From NCBI GenBank assembly GCA_020205615.1, contig CM035164.1, positions 118,607,363 to 118,671,362 of the forward strand: a DNA stretch of 64,000 nt, given 5' to 3'. The translations under genes and the position numbers were made by a program. The notes below the pieces were generated by a model. That model was not told the origin of the DNA and did not search any database. It saw only the letters and a program-made list of their open reading frames with translations. Below, one piece after another: positions 22,114 through 34,274 of the stretch. Source of the stretch: Panax quinquefolius (Eukaryota; Streptophyta; Magnoliopsida; Apiales; Araliaceae). Numbering within the stretch: position 1 is the first letter of the stretch; each line of letters begins with the position of its first letter.

Positions 22114-24640
22114 TGAAATTTCTCCCAAAATTTACGTACGCACTCGGTATGCCAATGTGTGAGGATACCTTGACCTCACTTCAAATTCTAACCCTCGAGG
22201 TATAACCTTTGAGTGTCGAATATAATCCTTCTTATCCAAGATTTTAACACGATCTCCTCATATATGTTAAATCATCCGCTATCTCGTCCCGGTTCTAAAT
22301 TAATAATGTGGTTCGGTCATCCCCATATTTACGTAACGTCGATACGTTAAAAATGTTATATGAACACGCCGATATACTCATGCGTAAAAACGAGTCTATA
22401 AGCCACGCCCCTACTTTATCGAGGATTTCAAATGGGCCAATTAAATCGAGGGTTGAGATTTCTTCTCTCATCGATTCTTGCTTCTAGAATAACGCCTCTC
22501 TTGAACCTTCTTAATTCTTCACATTCATCACCCAAGTGTGTAGCTTGAGCGGCTTTTAACTTTATCGATTAAAGTCGATTCTACTCGTATATATTCAACT
22601 ATCTTCACGGGGTTCGATATTCTCACTTGTAAACGCATACGATCTTCTACTCAACGCGCCGCCTACCACGCTCGCTTTTTTCCACGATGGTATCAATGAT
22701 ATGATCGTAATCTTCAACAACAATCGAGCCAACGCCTTTGCACATGTTACGCTTGTTTTAGGTGAAGAAAATATTTGAGGGTTTAAGAAATGGGTTTTGT
22801 ATCGGGGTCAATACAAAATTCAATTTCACGCCTAGGGTAGGCTAAGAAGTCTTCAAGAATACGCCGTAAAATTTATTAACAATAAAAATATCATTCAAAA
22901 TCCGTGACTCTCATCCAAGACTTGATAAGACGTCACATCGATACCTATCAACTTGACATCGCTATTCACGACGCCGCCATGTAAAGTCCGGCTTCGCAGC
23001 ATTCCACACAAGAAAGTCAACAACGAAAGGACCGGCTCTTTACTTATGGCTTGATATGACAATGATTGACTTTAGTGGTTTGGTTGCTTGAATTCGCAAA
23101 ACAGATTGGTTAGGAATATGAAAGCTAACAACCTTACGAAAAAGTATGATGAGTAGTTAACCAATCGATTCCTAAAATCGCATCAAAGGCAAGTATTTTC
23201 AAAGAGTCAAGATCGACACGTAACGTGAAAGTGTTGATTTGAACAAGATTTATAAATAGTGGAGGTAACGAAGGTTTCTCCCAACTAAGTTTAAACAGAT
23301 ATATCATAGTCTAACTTCTCCAGAGTTAACTTCAAATATTGAACACAACTAGGTGAAATAAAAGAGTGAGTAGAACCGGAATCTAACACGGTATAGACTT
23401 CACAAGAGTTTATGACTAACATACCCGTGATAATTTTATTCAGGTTCCTTGTCACGAAAAAAAACATTCTCTCTTAAACTAACGACTTTGACTTTTCGGG
23501 ACATCCTTTAACTCTTTGTGCTCCATCCTAGTCAACTTGTCTTCTGAATGACAAAATCGAAGCTAAGTGACCTTTTCTTCCACAATTATAACACGCTTTT
23601 GATGGCATCGATCGCTATAGCTTGACCGATGTGTCCCTCCCTCCGCATTTGAAGCATATGATAGGTGGTCGCTTCTCCTTCCTTAACAACGGGTCTTTGT
23701 CAATGCCGACGCCTTTCCATCATTGTTGAATCTCCTCTTCTTGAAATGTCCATTCTTATTATTTTTTGACCATGATTACCACCAAGTGGTTACCATTTCG
23801 CATGATGATTCCTCTATGCTTATTATCACCGCTTTGATGATCAAGTATCACCGGATATTATCATTTTGTCGGTCGCTTTTTTTTGGTCATATTGACTCAT
23901 TATCGCTACTCCACTAATCGAGCCCTATTTACAACATCCAATACAAACACGCTTTATAAGAAATAAGATATCGGCGATATCTCCCGCTTTCAAACCTCTT
24001 AAAAACATTCGCGCATTCGCTCCTCATTATCGACCAAATGGGATGCAAACCGGATAACTCCAAAATTTAGCCTCGTATCATGACACGGCCATATTGTTTT
24101 GTTCCAACTTGATAAACTCCACCTCCTTCATGTGACGAATACTTTCGAAAAGTACTTATCGTTGAATGTCTTTCTTGAACTTCTCCCAAGACATCTTGAA
24201 AGGCGTCAGTCAGGGTACGCTTTTACGATTCCCACCAAAGGATCCGCCTTTCACGCGTAACATAAAGGTGGCAAAGGAACCTTTTCTCTCTCGAGCATCC
24301 CAAGACATCAAATATCTTGGTGATCTCGCTTTAACCACGCCTCTCGCTTTAAGTGGTTCTAGTTTTCCCAAAACTCCCGTGGTCCCAAATTCCCTCAATT
24401 GCTTAGCGGTGACCAACCGTGGTTGCTATTGTTTCCTCCTCATTATGAATGAGTGGCCTTCACCGATTTTGCATGAATTCTAAAAAGCTCCTAAACGTAC
24501 TTTCGTTCGTCAATTGATCAGTGTTGGTGTTTACAAGAGGATTATCGCCATCTTGTTGCACATTGTCCTGATTATTGATCTGTGGAGACTCAACGGTCTC
24601 CTGTGCTCCATTGCTATTCTCAACATTCTCGGATGTCATT
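22101..24640 (-). pseudogene. Element C decayed gag-pol, reverse transcriptase deleted
   Basis: A heavily mutated minus-strand body, readable only in short pieces. 24640-24000 matches gag of element A (QDNVQQDGDNP, MVTAKQLREFG). 23700-23050 matches the knuckle and protease region. At about 22775 the sequence jumps from the end of RNase H to the protease/RT linker, so the whole reverse transcriptase is missing. 22740-22440 keeps the RNase H end and integrase linker. 22430-22115 preserves a chromovirus-type pol end (IGPFEIL, LRKYGDD), which A lacks. Nothing in it can be functional. Because its LTRs are long and its primer site is intact, it may once have been mobilised by related elements. Confidence 0.75.
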
Positions 24641-24810
24641 TTCAAATACTGCCACAAAACAAGGGTTAATTAACATCACATATTATCCCTATACTCTGAC
24701 CGACCAATTAAATATCAAATAAACTTAGGTAGGTCATACTAGCGAAGGAATTCCTCGTCTCTCCCCTCCTAGTTCTAGTCTCACATCTTAGTCAGGGATC
24801 ATATCCCTAA

Positions 24811-24822
24811 GCTTTGATACCA
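24811..24822 (-). promoter_or_regulatory. Element C primer-binding site (initiator tRNA-Met type)
   Basis: Minus strand TGGTATCAAAGC, two bases after the LTR end GCGTCACA. One base differs from the common plant site TGGTATCAGAGC. Confidence 0.85.
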
Positions 24823-24824
24823 AC

Positions 24825-27736
24825 TGTGACGCCCCCAAAATTAGGTATACATCACCCATCTTGAGTCGCCAGATACATGGTACATAATTCAAATACAACT
24901 TAATAATACAACTGTCGTGTACAATACGACAAAACATAAACTGTGAGTTTGAATACAAATATTGTCTACTAGAGAGTATACAAACTCAAAAGGAGTCCTC
25001 ATTACAATTATTATCACACTATTTCACGAATAGTGAGGACTACTAATGCAAACATCTAGACCATCACTCTGCTCCCGACTAGTCCCAAGCCACGCTCTCA
25101 TTTCCTCAAGAAAACAAAGAAAAGAAAAGGTGAGCTCAACTAGCCCAAGAAGAAATATTATGACTAAGATAATGCGTAATAAATTATCAATAGCCTTCAA
25201 CAAAGATAACAACCGATAGAATATAATAACATAACAAGTTTTAGATCAAAAACTGCAATGAAATAAGCAATCCATTAAGAGTCAAGTAGAGAATAAAATC
25301 TACTATCTTCTATGATTTAAAAGGTTTTTCATCACTTTTATCACCGGACTCAAATTTAATAAATAATCCACATCATCAAATCACCCCCGCACTACTACTA
25401 CCAAGGATATTCTTTAGTATCACGACCACAAATTATCCATGCACACTACGCCCAAGGACATTCGTCATGCCATATTCATTAATGGTCATGATCATGCCAA
25501 CAACCGCCCATCAATGCACTACGGGCCAATGAGGACTTTTACCACATCATTTGTAACATTACTACCATGATTACACCAAATAATCCTCGGTCATAATCAT
25601 ACCAAGTCCATCTATGCACTACAGCCACGTATGACTTTCAACAAAAAATATAAACATGAGGATGATGACAATGATATAAGAATTCAATAAAACAAGTTCA
25701 AGAATTAATTTGTCCAGAACCAATAACGCCCAAATTGTCAACATGATATTTCTTTGTGGAGTAAAATTCAAGAATGCTCGTAAGAATATTTCCATGAAAA
25801 GATACCGATGAAGCGCAAATATCAAGGATATTCCACTAATTTCATGGATTATAGAAGTCAAAACTTTAACCAACCGAGTATAATAAAGAATGGAATAACA
25901 AAAGAAATCACCATGCATGCGATAGATCATCATATGCAAAAGTTATTCCAATGTAATAATAAATAACTAATCAGTCCTCGACGAAACGCATGCATGTGAT
26001 ATTCCAATGTAATAATAAAGAAAGAATTTAATCAGTCCCACAGAAAACGCATGTATAGATATTCCAATGTAATAATAAAGATGGAATCAGTCCCCAGAGA
26101 AAACGCCTGCATGTGATATTCCAACATAATAAAGCATGCATGTGATATTCCAACAGTATAAGAATGAATATTCTAATGTAATAATAAAGAATGGAATAAT
26201 GTAAGAATTTCACCAAGTATAGGTAGCTTGTGATGATACAAAAGTTATTCCAACATAATAACAAAGAATGGAATAATGTAAGTTCTCTTCATGAAGAAAA
26301 AAGAAAGAAATAATACTCCCCTACCTTAGAAGAAACCGGATATAGAAGTAGTGAAGTAGCGTAATACTTTTCTTCTTTCTCTCTATAATTTCTCTCTATA
26401 ATAATTGCTCTATAGCTTTAGTGAATTGGTGAGAAATGAAGGAAGAATGAGCTTCTATTTATAGGAAAAATATAGTTTCGATAATCAGACGCTTTTGGGG
26501 CTCAAAAAAATTACAAGATAATACCTCCAACTTTTCTTTCATTTTTAATTTAGTCCTCGCAAGTATTATCAATCTTGCACCAACTCCCTAATAGTAAATC
26601 ATGTGAATCAATAGTACAATCATGTGAATAAATAGTATAATCATGTGAATAAATAATATAATCATGTGAAAAAATTAATTACAAGATAAGACCTTCAACT
26701 ATACCTCCATTTTTAACTTAGTCATGCAAGTATTATCAATCTTGCACCACCACCCCTAATAGTATAAGAATGTGAATCAATAGTACCCCGTGAATAATAA
26801 CTCGTGAATAGTAACTCGTGAATACAATAAATAGTACTCCGACACGAAAAGTGCTCCGAATACCCGAGTGAACAATATAACCTCCAGACATCAATTATCA
26901 TCAAAATAAATGTCAATTTCCACTAACACTAATAATCCCAATACAATGGAACAATCAATTTCATCTTTAATCAACACAACTTATTCATCATTAATATTAT
27001 AACTCACAATATTTAACAACCGTGTCGCTCCTCGAAAAAGAGGGGCTTTCCGATAAGGATTTCTCCTTATCGACGCCAAGATTAGGTGACCAAACCTCTC
27101 CTCGATGTAACTTCTGTATATCACAATATTGCAAATAATAATATGAATAACTTTATCGCCTCAATTATTGATTTAATAATAATAAATATTATGCATGATA
27201 TCGTTGTACAATAATTGAATCAATAATACGAGAGATATGATGCAAAGAATTATCGTAGAATAATAATTGAGTATAACCGAGTGACTTCTCACGTAAGCAT
27301 CAATAATCAATACCGTGTACTACTACGCAACCACGCCAGACATCGCATTTTTTTTACACCGGTGTTTCAACAGCTTAACTAGAAAACTTCCGCCAAGTAT
27401 TTTTATAAAGTATTTTTGTCGCTTTTCTCAATCCGACAATAATTCCATTAGGGGTCCACTAATGATTGTACCGTCATACTGGATATTCCCCGACAAAAAG
27501 AATATTCCCCGACCAATCAAATATTATATAACAATTTAATGAATATAAATATTACCCACAACTATAACATTATATCAAATATTAATATTTAAAAATTATT
27601 TCAAAAATTAAATCTTTATTCATAAAATTTTGTTAAAATTTATAAATAATTATTCCCACTATAACATTATATCAAATCCACACCAATAATATTTAAAAAA
27701 TTATTTCGAGAAAATTAAATCTTTATTCATAAAAAA
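24825..27736 (-). mobile_element. Right (5') LTR of element C, end deleted
   Basis: Collinear with the left LTR of C from TGTGACGCC onward; TATA box on minus at 26455-26465. Near its outer end a segment of about 97 bp is tandemly duplicated (27541-27637 and 27638-27736; both copies contain ataacattatatcaaat and aaatctttattcataaaa). The final bases (tctgggtctcaca) are missing, so the junction with element B at 27737 is a deletion and no target duplication can be read. Confidence 0.85.
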
Positions 27737-28124
27737 GGTTCTGGCCCCACCATGCACACATCACAGTTCTCGACATTTTCACTCCGGACGTCCTTTGGAA
27801 AAATGGCCATAACTTCTTCTTCCAAACTCCGATTTAGATGATTCAAGATGATCCAGAAAGAAGAGAAGTAGATCTACAACTTTCATTCTTCGAGTGTTTC
27901 GAAATAAGGTCTGGAGCAATACGCAAATTGGCTCTGAAGTGACTGTTGTGTAAATGGCAAGCCAAAAACGCGAATCTAGCCACCCCAAACGTCAATCTTA
28001 AGTAACTTTTGTCCCAGTTCCTACAAAACAACGTAAAACATGCATGAATAGACATAAACACTTAAAACATCCAAAAGATTAAGCTCTAACGCACTCAATT
28101 CATGTGTATAAAACTCACTCATCA
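27737..28124 (-). mobile_element. Right LTR of element B, second part
   Basis: Matches 15355-15732 of the left LTR (shared phrase gaagagaagtagatctacaa) and ends ACTCATCA, the outer end of element B. Confidence 0.88.
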
Positions 28125-28129
28125 GCCAT
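28125..28129. repeat. Target duplication of element B, right copy
   Basis: GCCAT, paired with GCCGT at 14410-14414. Confidence 0.78.
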
Positions 28130-28336
28130 CGTACGAATATTTCTTCGACAGTAAGAATATTCCACGACCAAACGAATATTCCCCGATAAAATGAATATTT
28201 TATAATTACTTACTTATTTTGCAAAATTTGAACATTTCACCCATAACCAAAGTATTATATCAAATTAACACCTTATTATTCACAATAATAATTAGAGGAA
28301 ATTCGATTTTATTCATTAAAAAGTTGGGGTCTTACA
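28130..28336 (-). mobile_element. Right (5') LTR of element A, second part
   Basis: Resumes the LTR broken at 14414. It aligns with 43030-43234 of the solo LTR (gaatattccacgaccaaacg, gaaaattcgatttta) and ends GGGGTCTTACA. The TTA in that end, instead of TCA, groups it with the solo LTR and separates it from the left LTR of A. Confidence 0.88.
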
Positions 28337-28341
28337 GCACA

Positions 28342-28465
28342 TGCGAGCTCAATATCAAAATTTTGGAACAGAAAGGGGCTCGATTAGTGTTGCCCAAAAG
28401 AAATGGGCTCAATACCCAAAAACGCCTAAAGTTGAGGGTCAACATTTGCATTTTACCCATAAAAA
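28342..28465 (-). repeat. MULE-like terminal repeat, inverted copy 3
   Basis: Reverse complement of the repeat at 5041 and 2811 (ends gcattttaccc at about 28455; contains cttttgggcaac and tttttgggtattgagccc on minus). It lies 5 bases outside the right end of element A, as copy 2 lies directly outside its left end. Confidence 0.6.
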
Positions 28466-28990
28466 ACTACTCATATGGTAAAAAAAAAATAATTACTATA
28501 TGGTCATTAATATATTAATATATAAAAATATATTATTAGTAATTAATAAAAAAATTTAAAAATCTCATTTTTTATGAACTAAAACATAATAAAAATAAGT
28601 TACAATATTAATAAGAGTGGATAATTTTAATATTATATATAGTTTTTTTGGAAACAAAAAATTAAAAACTGAGTCAACAAGAACAACTAACCGGATTTAT
28701 CGGTTGGACCGGTGGTCAACGAGTCAACCCGAGTTTTGACCAAAATCGGATCATTGGTCTAAACCGAATTGGAAGGCGAACCGGTTTCAATTTTTAACTG
28801 TTTGACCGTCGGTCCGGTCTGAGTTTTAAAACACTGGTCGGATCGTTATTAACCTAGTGACGTCATTAATATCTAATAAATAATAAATAATTGAATATAT
28901 TAATTATTGTTACATCTTATATATAATATTTATTAAATATGTAAAATTAATCAATTTATCTAAAAAAATCTATTTATAAAATATTTACTT
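28466..28990. other. Gene-free stretch with a CCGGTT-rich repeat
   Basis: AT-rich, with a short GC-richer patch at 28660-28835 made of repeated CCGGTT/AACCGG and gtcaac phrases, a pattern common in dispersed plant repeats. Neither coding signal nor ends were identified. Confidence 0.4.
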
Positions 28991-30278
28991 TAATTTGAAG
29001 GAATTTTGGGGCACACTTTGATCAAAACTGCCTAGGGAAAACGGCCTAGGGAGGACAATTTTACAAAAAAAAACATTAAAACATTAATTACATTGCAAAA
29101 ATTGATCAAAACCAATTTTCGAAAATTTGGCCAAGTCATCAAATCAAGTTGTCGGAAGTGTGACACGAAGGCAGTCGATATATATGTATGTTGTTCTGCA
29201 TTTTCTTGTTTTGTGTGCTTGGAGTCATCAGAATCTTGGATTTATGATTGGGGTCTTTGGTTGGTCGCCGAAGGAATAGTGAACATCGAAGGCAATTGAA
29301 GCAAAGCATGCCTAGATTTTCTGTTTTTCTGTTATTTGAGAATCGTGTAACTTCATCTTTACTAATTTAGATTGATTTTCAAGACCAAAATTTGTTCAAT
29401 TTTGCTTTTTTTGCATATAATTTTTTGTGTACGAAGGAGTTCAAAGTAGTCTTACTATCTGGGATGTTAGTAAATTGTTCTTTATTTCTCTAATAATATT
29501 TGGTGTTTCCTGATGATTGTCTGATTATGATCACAATATGAGAAAAGAGAAGAATTAGTTTGGGTTGGAGTTTTGAGTTTTTAAGTTTTAGAATGCGACA
29601 TAGTGGGTTTGGATGAAATGCATCTCTCATGGTAGTTTATGGTGATGTTTATGCATTTTTCCAGTAAGCTTATGCATTTTTTCAGTAAGCTTATGGTGAT
29701 GTTTGTGCCTGTTCTTGGCTGGGGTTTTATTGTGCTTGTTCTTGGCTGGGGTTTGATTGTGTCTGTCCCTTAAAGATTTATTTATATAATTGTTTTTAAG
29801 ATTTATTTATATAATTGTTTTGGTCTCCTTTCCGGATTTTATGGTGATGTTTATGCCAAATTTTATGGTGATGTTTGTGCCTATTCTTTTTTATATAAAG
29901 ACGGTAATTAAGTATTTAGCCAAATAAAGTAACGGAGTTAAGACGGAAAGCACTTTTTCACTTTAACTCAAAAGGTCGGGGGTTTAAATGTAGCTTTACT
30001 GACTACAGGTGGTTAAGTGGAAAACCGCCCAAACCCCAGGTGGTCATCTGAACTTAACCCAATATTAAATGAGTCACATATTTATATAAAAAAAATTATT
30101 TGTGAAAATAATAATTTTCATGATTAAAATCGTCTTTTTTTTCTTTATGTGATCAGTATATAAACGGTATAAAATAACCTAATTTATTTGAATAATTTAT
30201 AAAAATAAGTTTATGTTGTGGTCAAAAGTCATAATTCAATTATTTTATTATATAAATATTATACAAATGTGATTATTA
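28991..30278. other. Unassigned stretch with clustered local duplications
   Basis: No recognisable gene. The open frame 29093-29299 has no domain. Between 29640 and 29885 several short segments are doubled in tandem: ttatgcatttttncagtaagc, ttcttggctggggttt, agatttatttatataattgt and ttttatggtgatgttt. The right part (29985-30060, cgggggtttaaatg and ccaggtggtcatctgaac) looks like the end of a dispersed repeat, but no partner was found. Confidence 0.4.
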
Positions 30279-32740
30279 TGTGAAACCCCAGATTTTATGA
30301 ATAAAGAATTAATTTTCTCAAATAATTTTTTATATTATGGTGTGAATTTGAGATAATGTTATAGTTGTGGGTAATATTTATAAATTTTGCAAAGTATGGA
30401 AGTTGTCATATTATATTCGATTGGTCGGAGAATATTTGTTTTAAACAGAAATAATCGTATGACTCAAGACAATCATCAGGACCCTATTAACAAAATTATC
30501 ATTTGATTGAGAAAACGACAAAAATATTTTATTGAAAATAACGCATGGAAGTTTTACTGGCTGATAATCTTGTTGAACTACTTTGGTAGTAAAAGTACAA
30601 TGTAATGTGTTGTTGCACAAGAGCATACTGGATTGATTATTGATATTTATGTGAGAAGTCACTCGCTTTTGTTCAATTATTGCTACAATAGTTGTTGATA
30701 AGATCTCACATTATTTGATTCAATTATTGTTGATTTAGAAGTTTTGTTTTATTCAGTATTATTAGAAACATCTTTTATATAAAAATGTAATACTTTATTA
30801 AAGTTATTCTATAAATAGAATATATTATATTCTATTACGCATAAATGTTTTCGTATAAGAAATCTTTTTATATAAAATGTAATACTTTATTAAAGTTATT
30901 CTATAAATAGAATATATTATATTTTATTATGCATAGTATTTGCATAGTGCCCAGATAAGTGTTTGCATAGTAAAAATCTTTTTATATAAATAGAATATAT
31001 TATATTTTATTTAAAAGATTTTTCTTTAAATACGGACCATCGATTAAAGTAAATCAATCTGACCGCTCATGGATTAGTTACTATGCATTCCATTTTCCTA
31101 TAAATAAAGCTCATTCCTTCATTATTTTTTACTTAATTCAATTGAACTCTGAGAGAGAAACTATAGAGAGAGACTATAGAGATAGAAAAAAAGTTTTCTC
31201 GCTACTTCACTACTCTTATATCAAGTATTATTTTACTGTAGGGATATTAGTCTTTTGTATTCAAGAAGAGAACTTCATTATTCCATTTCTTTATTGTTCA
31301 TTGAATAACCTCAGTATCACGCGATTACCCTATACTTGGTGACATTCTTCTATTATTCTCTTTTATTATTCTCGCTTTTAATATCCTCCATGCATACTAT
31401 ATGTGGACCTCGTTCCCATTTTTCTTATTCCGCTTTTATTATTCTCGTTTAATATCCCGTCTCATGCTATACGCCGGACCGGTTCCATCATTTATTATTC
31501 CGCATTTATTATTCTCCGTTGAACATCCCGCTTGTGAATTTCACACGACCGGTTCCGTTATTATTATTTTGTTGAAATAACCGCCTACATAAGTACCGCA
31601 TCCATGGTGATATCTTTTGTTATTCCATTCTAGATTATACTCAGATTGATTAAAATTTTGACTTATACTCCATGAAATTAGTGGAATATCCTCGATATTT
31701 GTGCTTTCCATCCAAAGATCTTTTCGTGAAAATATTCTTCGAGCATTATTGAATTTTACTCTACAAAGCAAGATCATGTCGACAATTTGGACGTTATCGG
31801 TTCTGGACAAATTAATTATTGAACTTGTTTTATTGAATTCTTATATCATTGTCATCATCCTCATGTTTATATTATGTTGAAAGTCATCCATGACCAGAAG
31901 GTGCATAGATGGACTTGGTATGATTATGACCAAGGATTATTCAAAGATAATCACGACCGTAATGTTACAAATGATGTGGAAAAAGTTCTCATTGGCCCGT
32001 AGTATATATGATGGATGCTTTTTGGTATGATTATGGCTATGGATTCTCTTGACCAAGGGGTGCAAAGATGAATTATTTTATGGCATGATCAGACCAGTTG
32101 ATGAAAACACGATTATCTTTCGGCCTCAGTAGTGCATGGATAATTCGTGGTCGTGATACTAAAGAATATCCTCGGCACAGTAGTGCGGGATGATTTAATG
32201 ATGTGGATTATTTATCGAAATTTGAGTCTCAAATGATAAAAGTGATGAAAACTTTTAAATCATAAAAGATAGTAGATTCTATTCTCTACTGACTCTTTTA
32301 ATGCATCATTGTTCACCAAGCAGCTTAAACTTGATGCCTATTGTATTTTATCGGTTTAACATTGTTGAGGCTAATGATAATTTATTCGCATTATCTTAGT
32401 CATAATATTTCTTCTTGGGCTAGTTGAGCTCACCCTTTCTTCACCGTTCTCTTCAAGAAATGAGAATATAGCTTTGGACTAGTCGGGGGGCAAGTGATGG
32501 TCCAGAGGATAAGATTAGTAGTCTTCACTATTCTGTGAAATAGTGTGATAATAATTGTAATGAGGACTCCTTTTGAGTTTGTATAATCTCTAATAGATAA
32601 TATTTGTATTCAAACTCATAGTTTATATTTTGTCGTATTGTACACGACAGTGGTATTAGTAAGTTGTATTTGAATTCTGCATATTACGATATCCATGCAC
32701 CCAAGATGGGTGATGTATACCTAATTTTGGGGGCGTCACA
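30279..32740 (+). mobile_element. Solo LTR of the A/C family, plus orientation, 2462 bp
   Basis: Begins TGTGAAACCCC and ends GGGGGCGTCACA, i.e. the reverse orientation of the LTRs at 5129, 19233 and 24825. No primer-binding site or gag follows on the right and no polypurine tract precedes it, so it is a solo LTR, the usual product of recombination between the two LTRs of one element. TATA box at 31097-31106. The flanks are AT-rich (ATTAT-like on both sides), but an exact target duplication is not clear. Its sites match the C-type LTRs. Confidence 0.82.
31097..31106 (+). promoter_or_regulatory. Putative LTR TATA box of the solo LTR
   Basis: CCTATAAATA, equivalent to the minus-strand boxes in the other family members; a GAGAGA-rich leader follows at 31148-31190. 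Confidence 0.55.
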
Positions 32741-33146
32741 ATTATGTTATTTAAATTATAAATTATAAAACTATTATTAAAATCTAGAAGTTAAATTGAA
32801 ATATTTTTAAATTTAAGCTTAATAAAACTCATTATAAAATAATAAAACTTATAATTATTGGTATTTTTTTCACACACATGTATATCTATCTATAATAAGA
32901 TACAACTGATTTTGAATTCTTCGTCGTCCACCCTAATAAATCATCTGAACCGTTTAAAATTTGGGATAAATCTCATTGTCCATGTAGTGCCGGAGACATG
33001 AGACACATCTAGTATATATATATATATATATACACACACAAAACTGATTTTGAATTTTTCGTCCACCCTAATAAATCATCTGGACCGTTTAAAGTTTGGG
33101 ATAAATTCCACTATCTATATATAGTGCGAGGCACGGGACACATTTA

Positions 33147-33216
<70 letters not shown>

Positions 33217-33599
33217 TTCCAGAAGACCAAATTTTACATTGCAAAGAAGAAACGATGTGTATTACTATGTGAGAGAGAATGTGTGTTACTAAGTGTTGTA
33301 TATAGACTGACAAAGAGGCCCAAACCCGGTCAAATTCATTATAAATGAGCTTTAGGTCAGTAGTTTTTAGTTCAAGAAAATTCGCCCCTATTTGACACGC
33401 CCATTTTTGTCCCGACCACCATCGTATACCGCTTTGGGCCAACACAAAAAATAGCATAAAATAGGCACAAAAATTGTCTCGACCACCACTCGGCCTTTGG
33501 GCTGCTCTGATTTTTGGCCCAAAGAAAATTGGGCCTTTTGGCCCTACCACCACTGTCTGTCCGTTTGCCATGTCTAATTGTATAGTGATTTGATTTAGA
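32741..33599. repeat. Tandem duplication with (TA)n tracts
   Basis: A segment of about 150 bp is present twice (32905-33012 and 33046-33148). Both copies contain aaactgattttgaattyttcgtc-like and ccaccctaataaatcatctg phrases, and both run into a (TA)n tract (33013-33031 and 33150-33208). The TA tract creates a false reading frame of alternating Ile and Tyr on minus (33089-33712). The rest has no coding signal. Confidence 0.65.
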
Positions 33600-33930
33600 G
33601 AGTGTTTGTTTAGAGTGGAATGGTTGAATGAAATACTATTCAAATAAGTTTGTTTTGAATAAAATCGCTTTATCATTTGAATAAGTCTGATTTTTGAAAT
33701 TTGGTCTACCAAGTGTAATTTTTTTGGCTGAATGAAGTATTTTATATTTAATTTTTTTTTACAACATTAAGTAATATTAAATAAATTTATAAGAATTTTG
33801 AATTTTTTCAAAGGGTAAAATAATAAAAATATGTCATTAAGAAGTTTCAGACATGTCAATTATCAAACAATTTTTTCCATTCAGAATTTTACTTCATTCG
33901 GCTCGTTTAAATTACTTAAACATTCACAAC
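33600..33930 (-). mobile_element. Palindromic MITE (gtgtttg family), copy 3
   Basis: Reverse-complement relative of the elements at 45282-45958. Shared phrases are gacatgtcaattatcaaac and cattaagtaatattaaataa. No transposase. Limits are approximate. Confidence 0.5.
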
Positions 33931-34274
33931 TATTTAATTTAATTTTTAGACTATATAGAAGGATGAACCAACAGCTAGCTGTGTTATTGTATTGTTTTAA
34001 AAACCATGTCCCATACATAACTAAAAAGGAATGAAATCATCATCTCCCCCAAAAGCCCAGGAAACAGAGTCCAACAAAAAAAGGTCAATACTTGACTATA
34101 TATTAGCCTAACAACCACATGGGCCTGGGTTTTGAATCACCGGACACCACCCTGCATCCACCCACAACAACCCATTGACCTCAGTGATTAATTCCATATT
34201 CTTATTTCCCTGCTTTCCCCAGTCCCACTCTGTCTGTCTAGCTTGTTAGCTTCAGTCAGAGTTACAGAAAAGCA
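33931..34274. other. Gene-free stretch
   Basis: No recognised feature. The part at 34060-34270 has ordinary base composition and CT-rich runs and could be a decayed 5' leader. Confidence 0.3.

Noticed and set aside
5129..28336. One very large single retrotransposon
   Set aside because: Split LTR halves, two kinds of primer-binding site and a target duplication inside show three separate nested elements.
33089..33712. 207-codon minus-strand frame
   Set aside because: A large part is alternating Ile/Tyr from a (TA)n tract and the rest shows no domain. The same reason applies to the frames at 36999-37277, 47785-47994 and 61611-61805.
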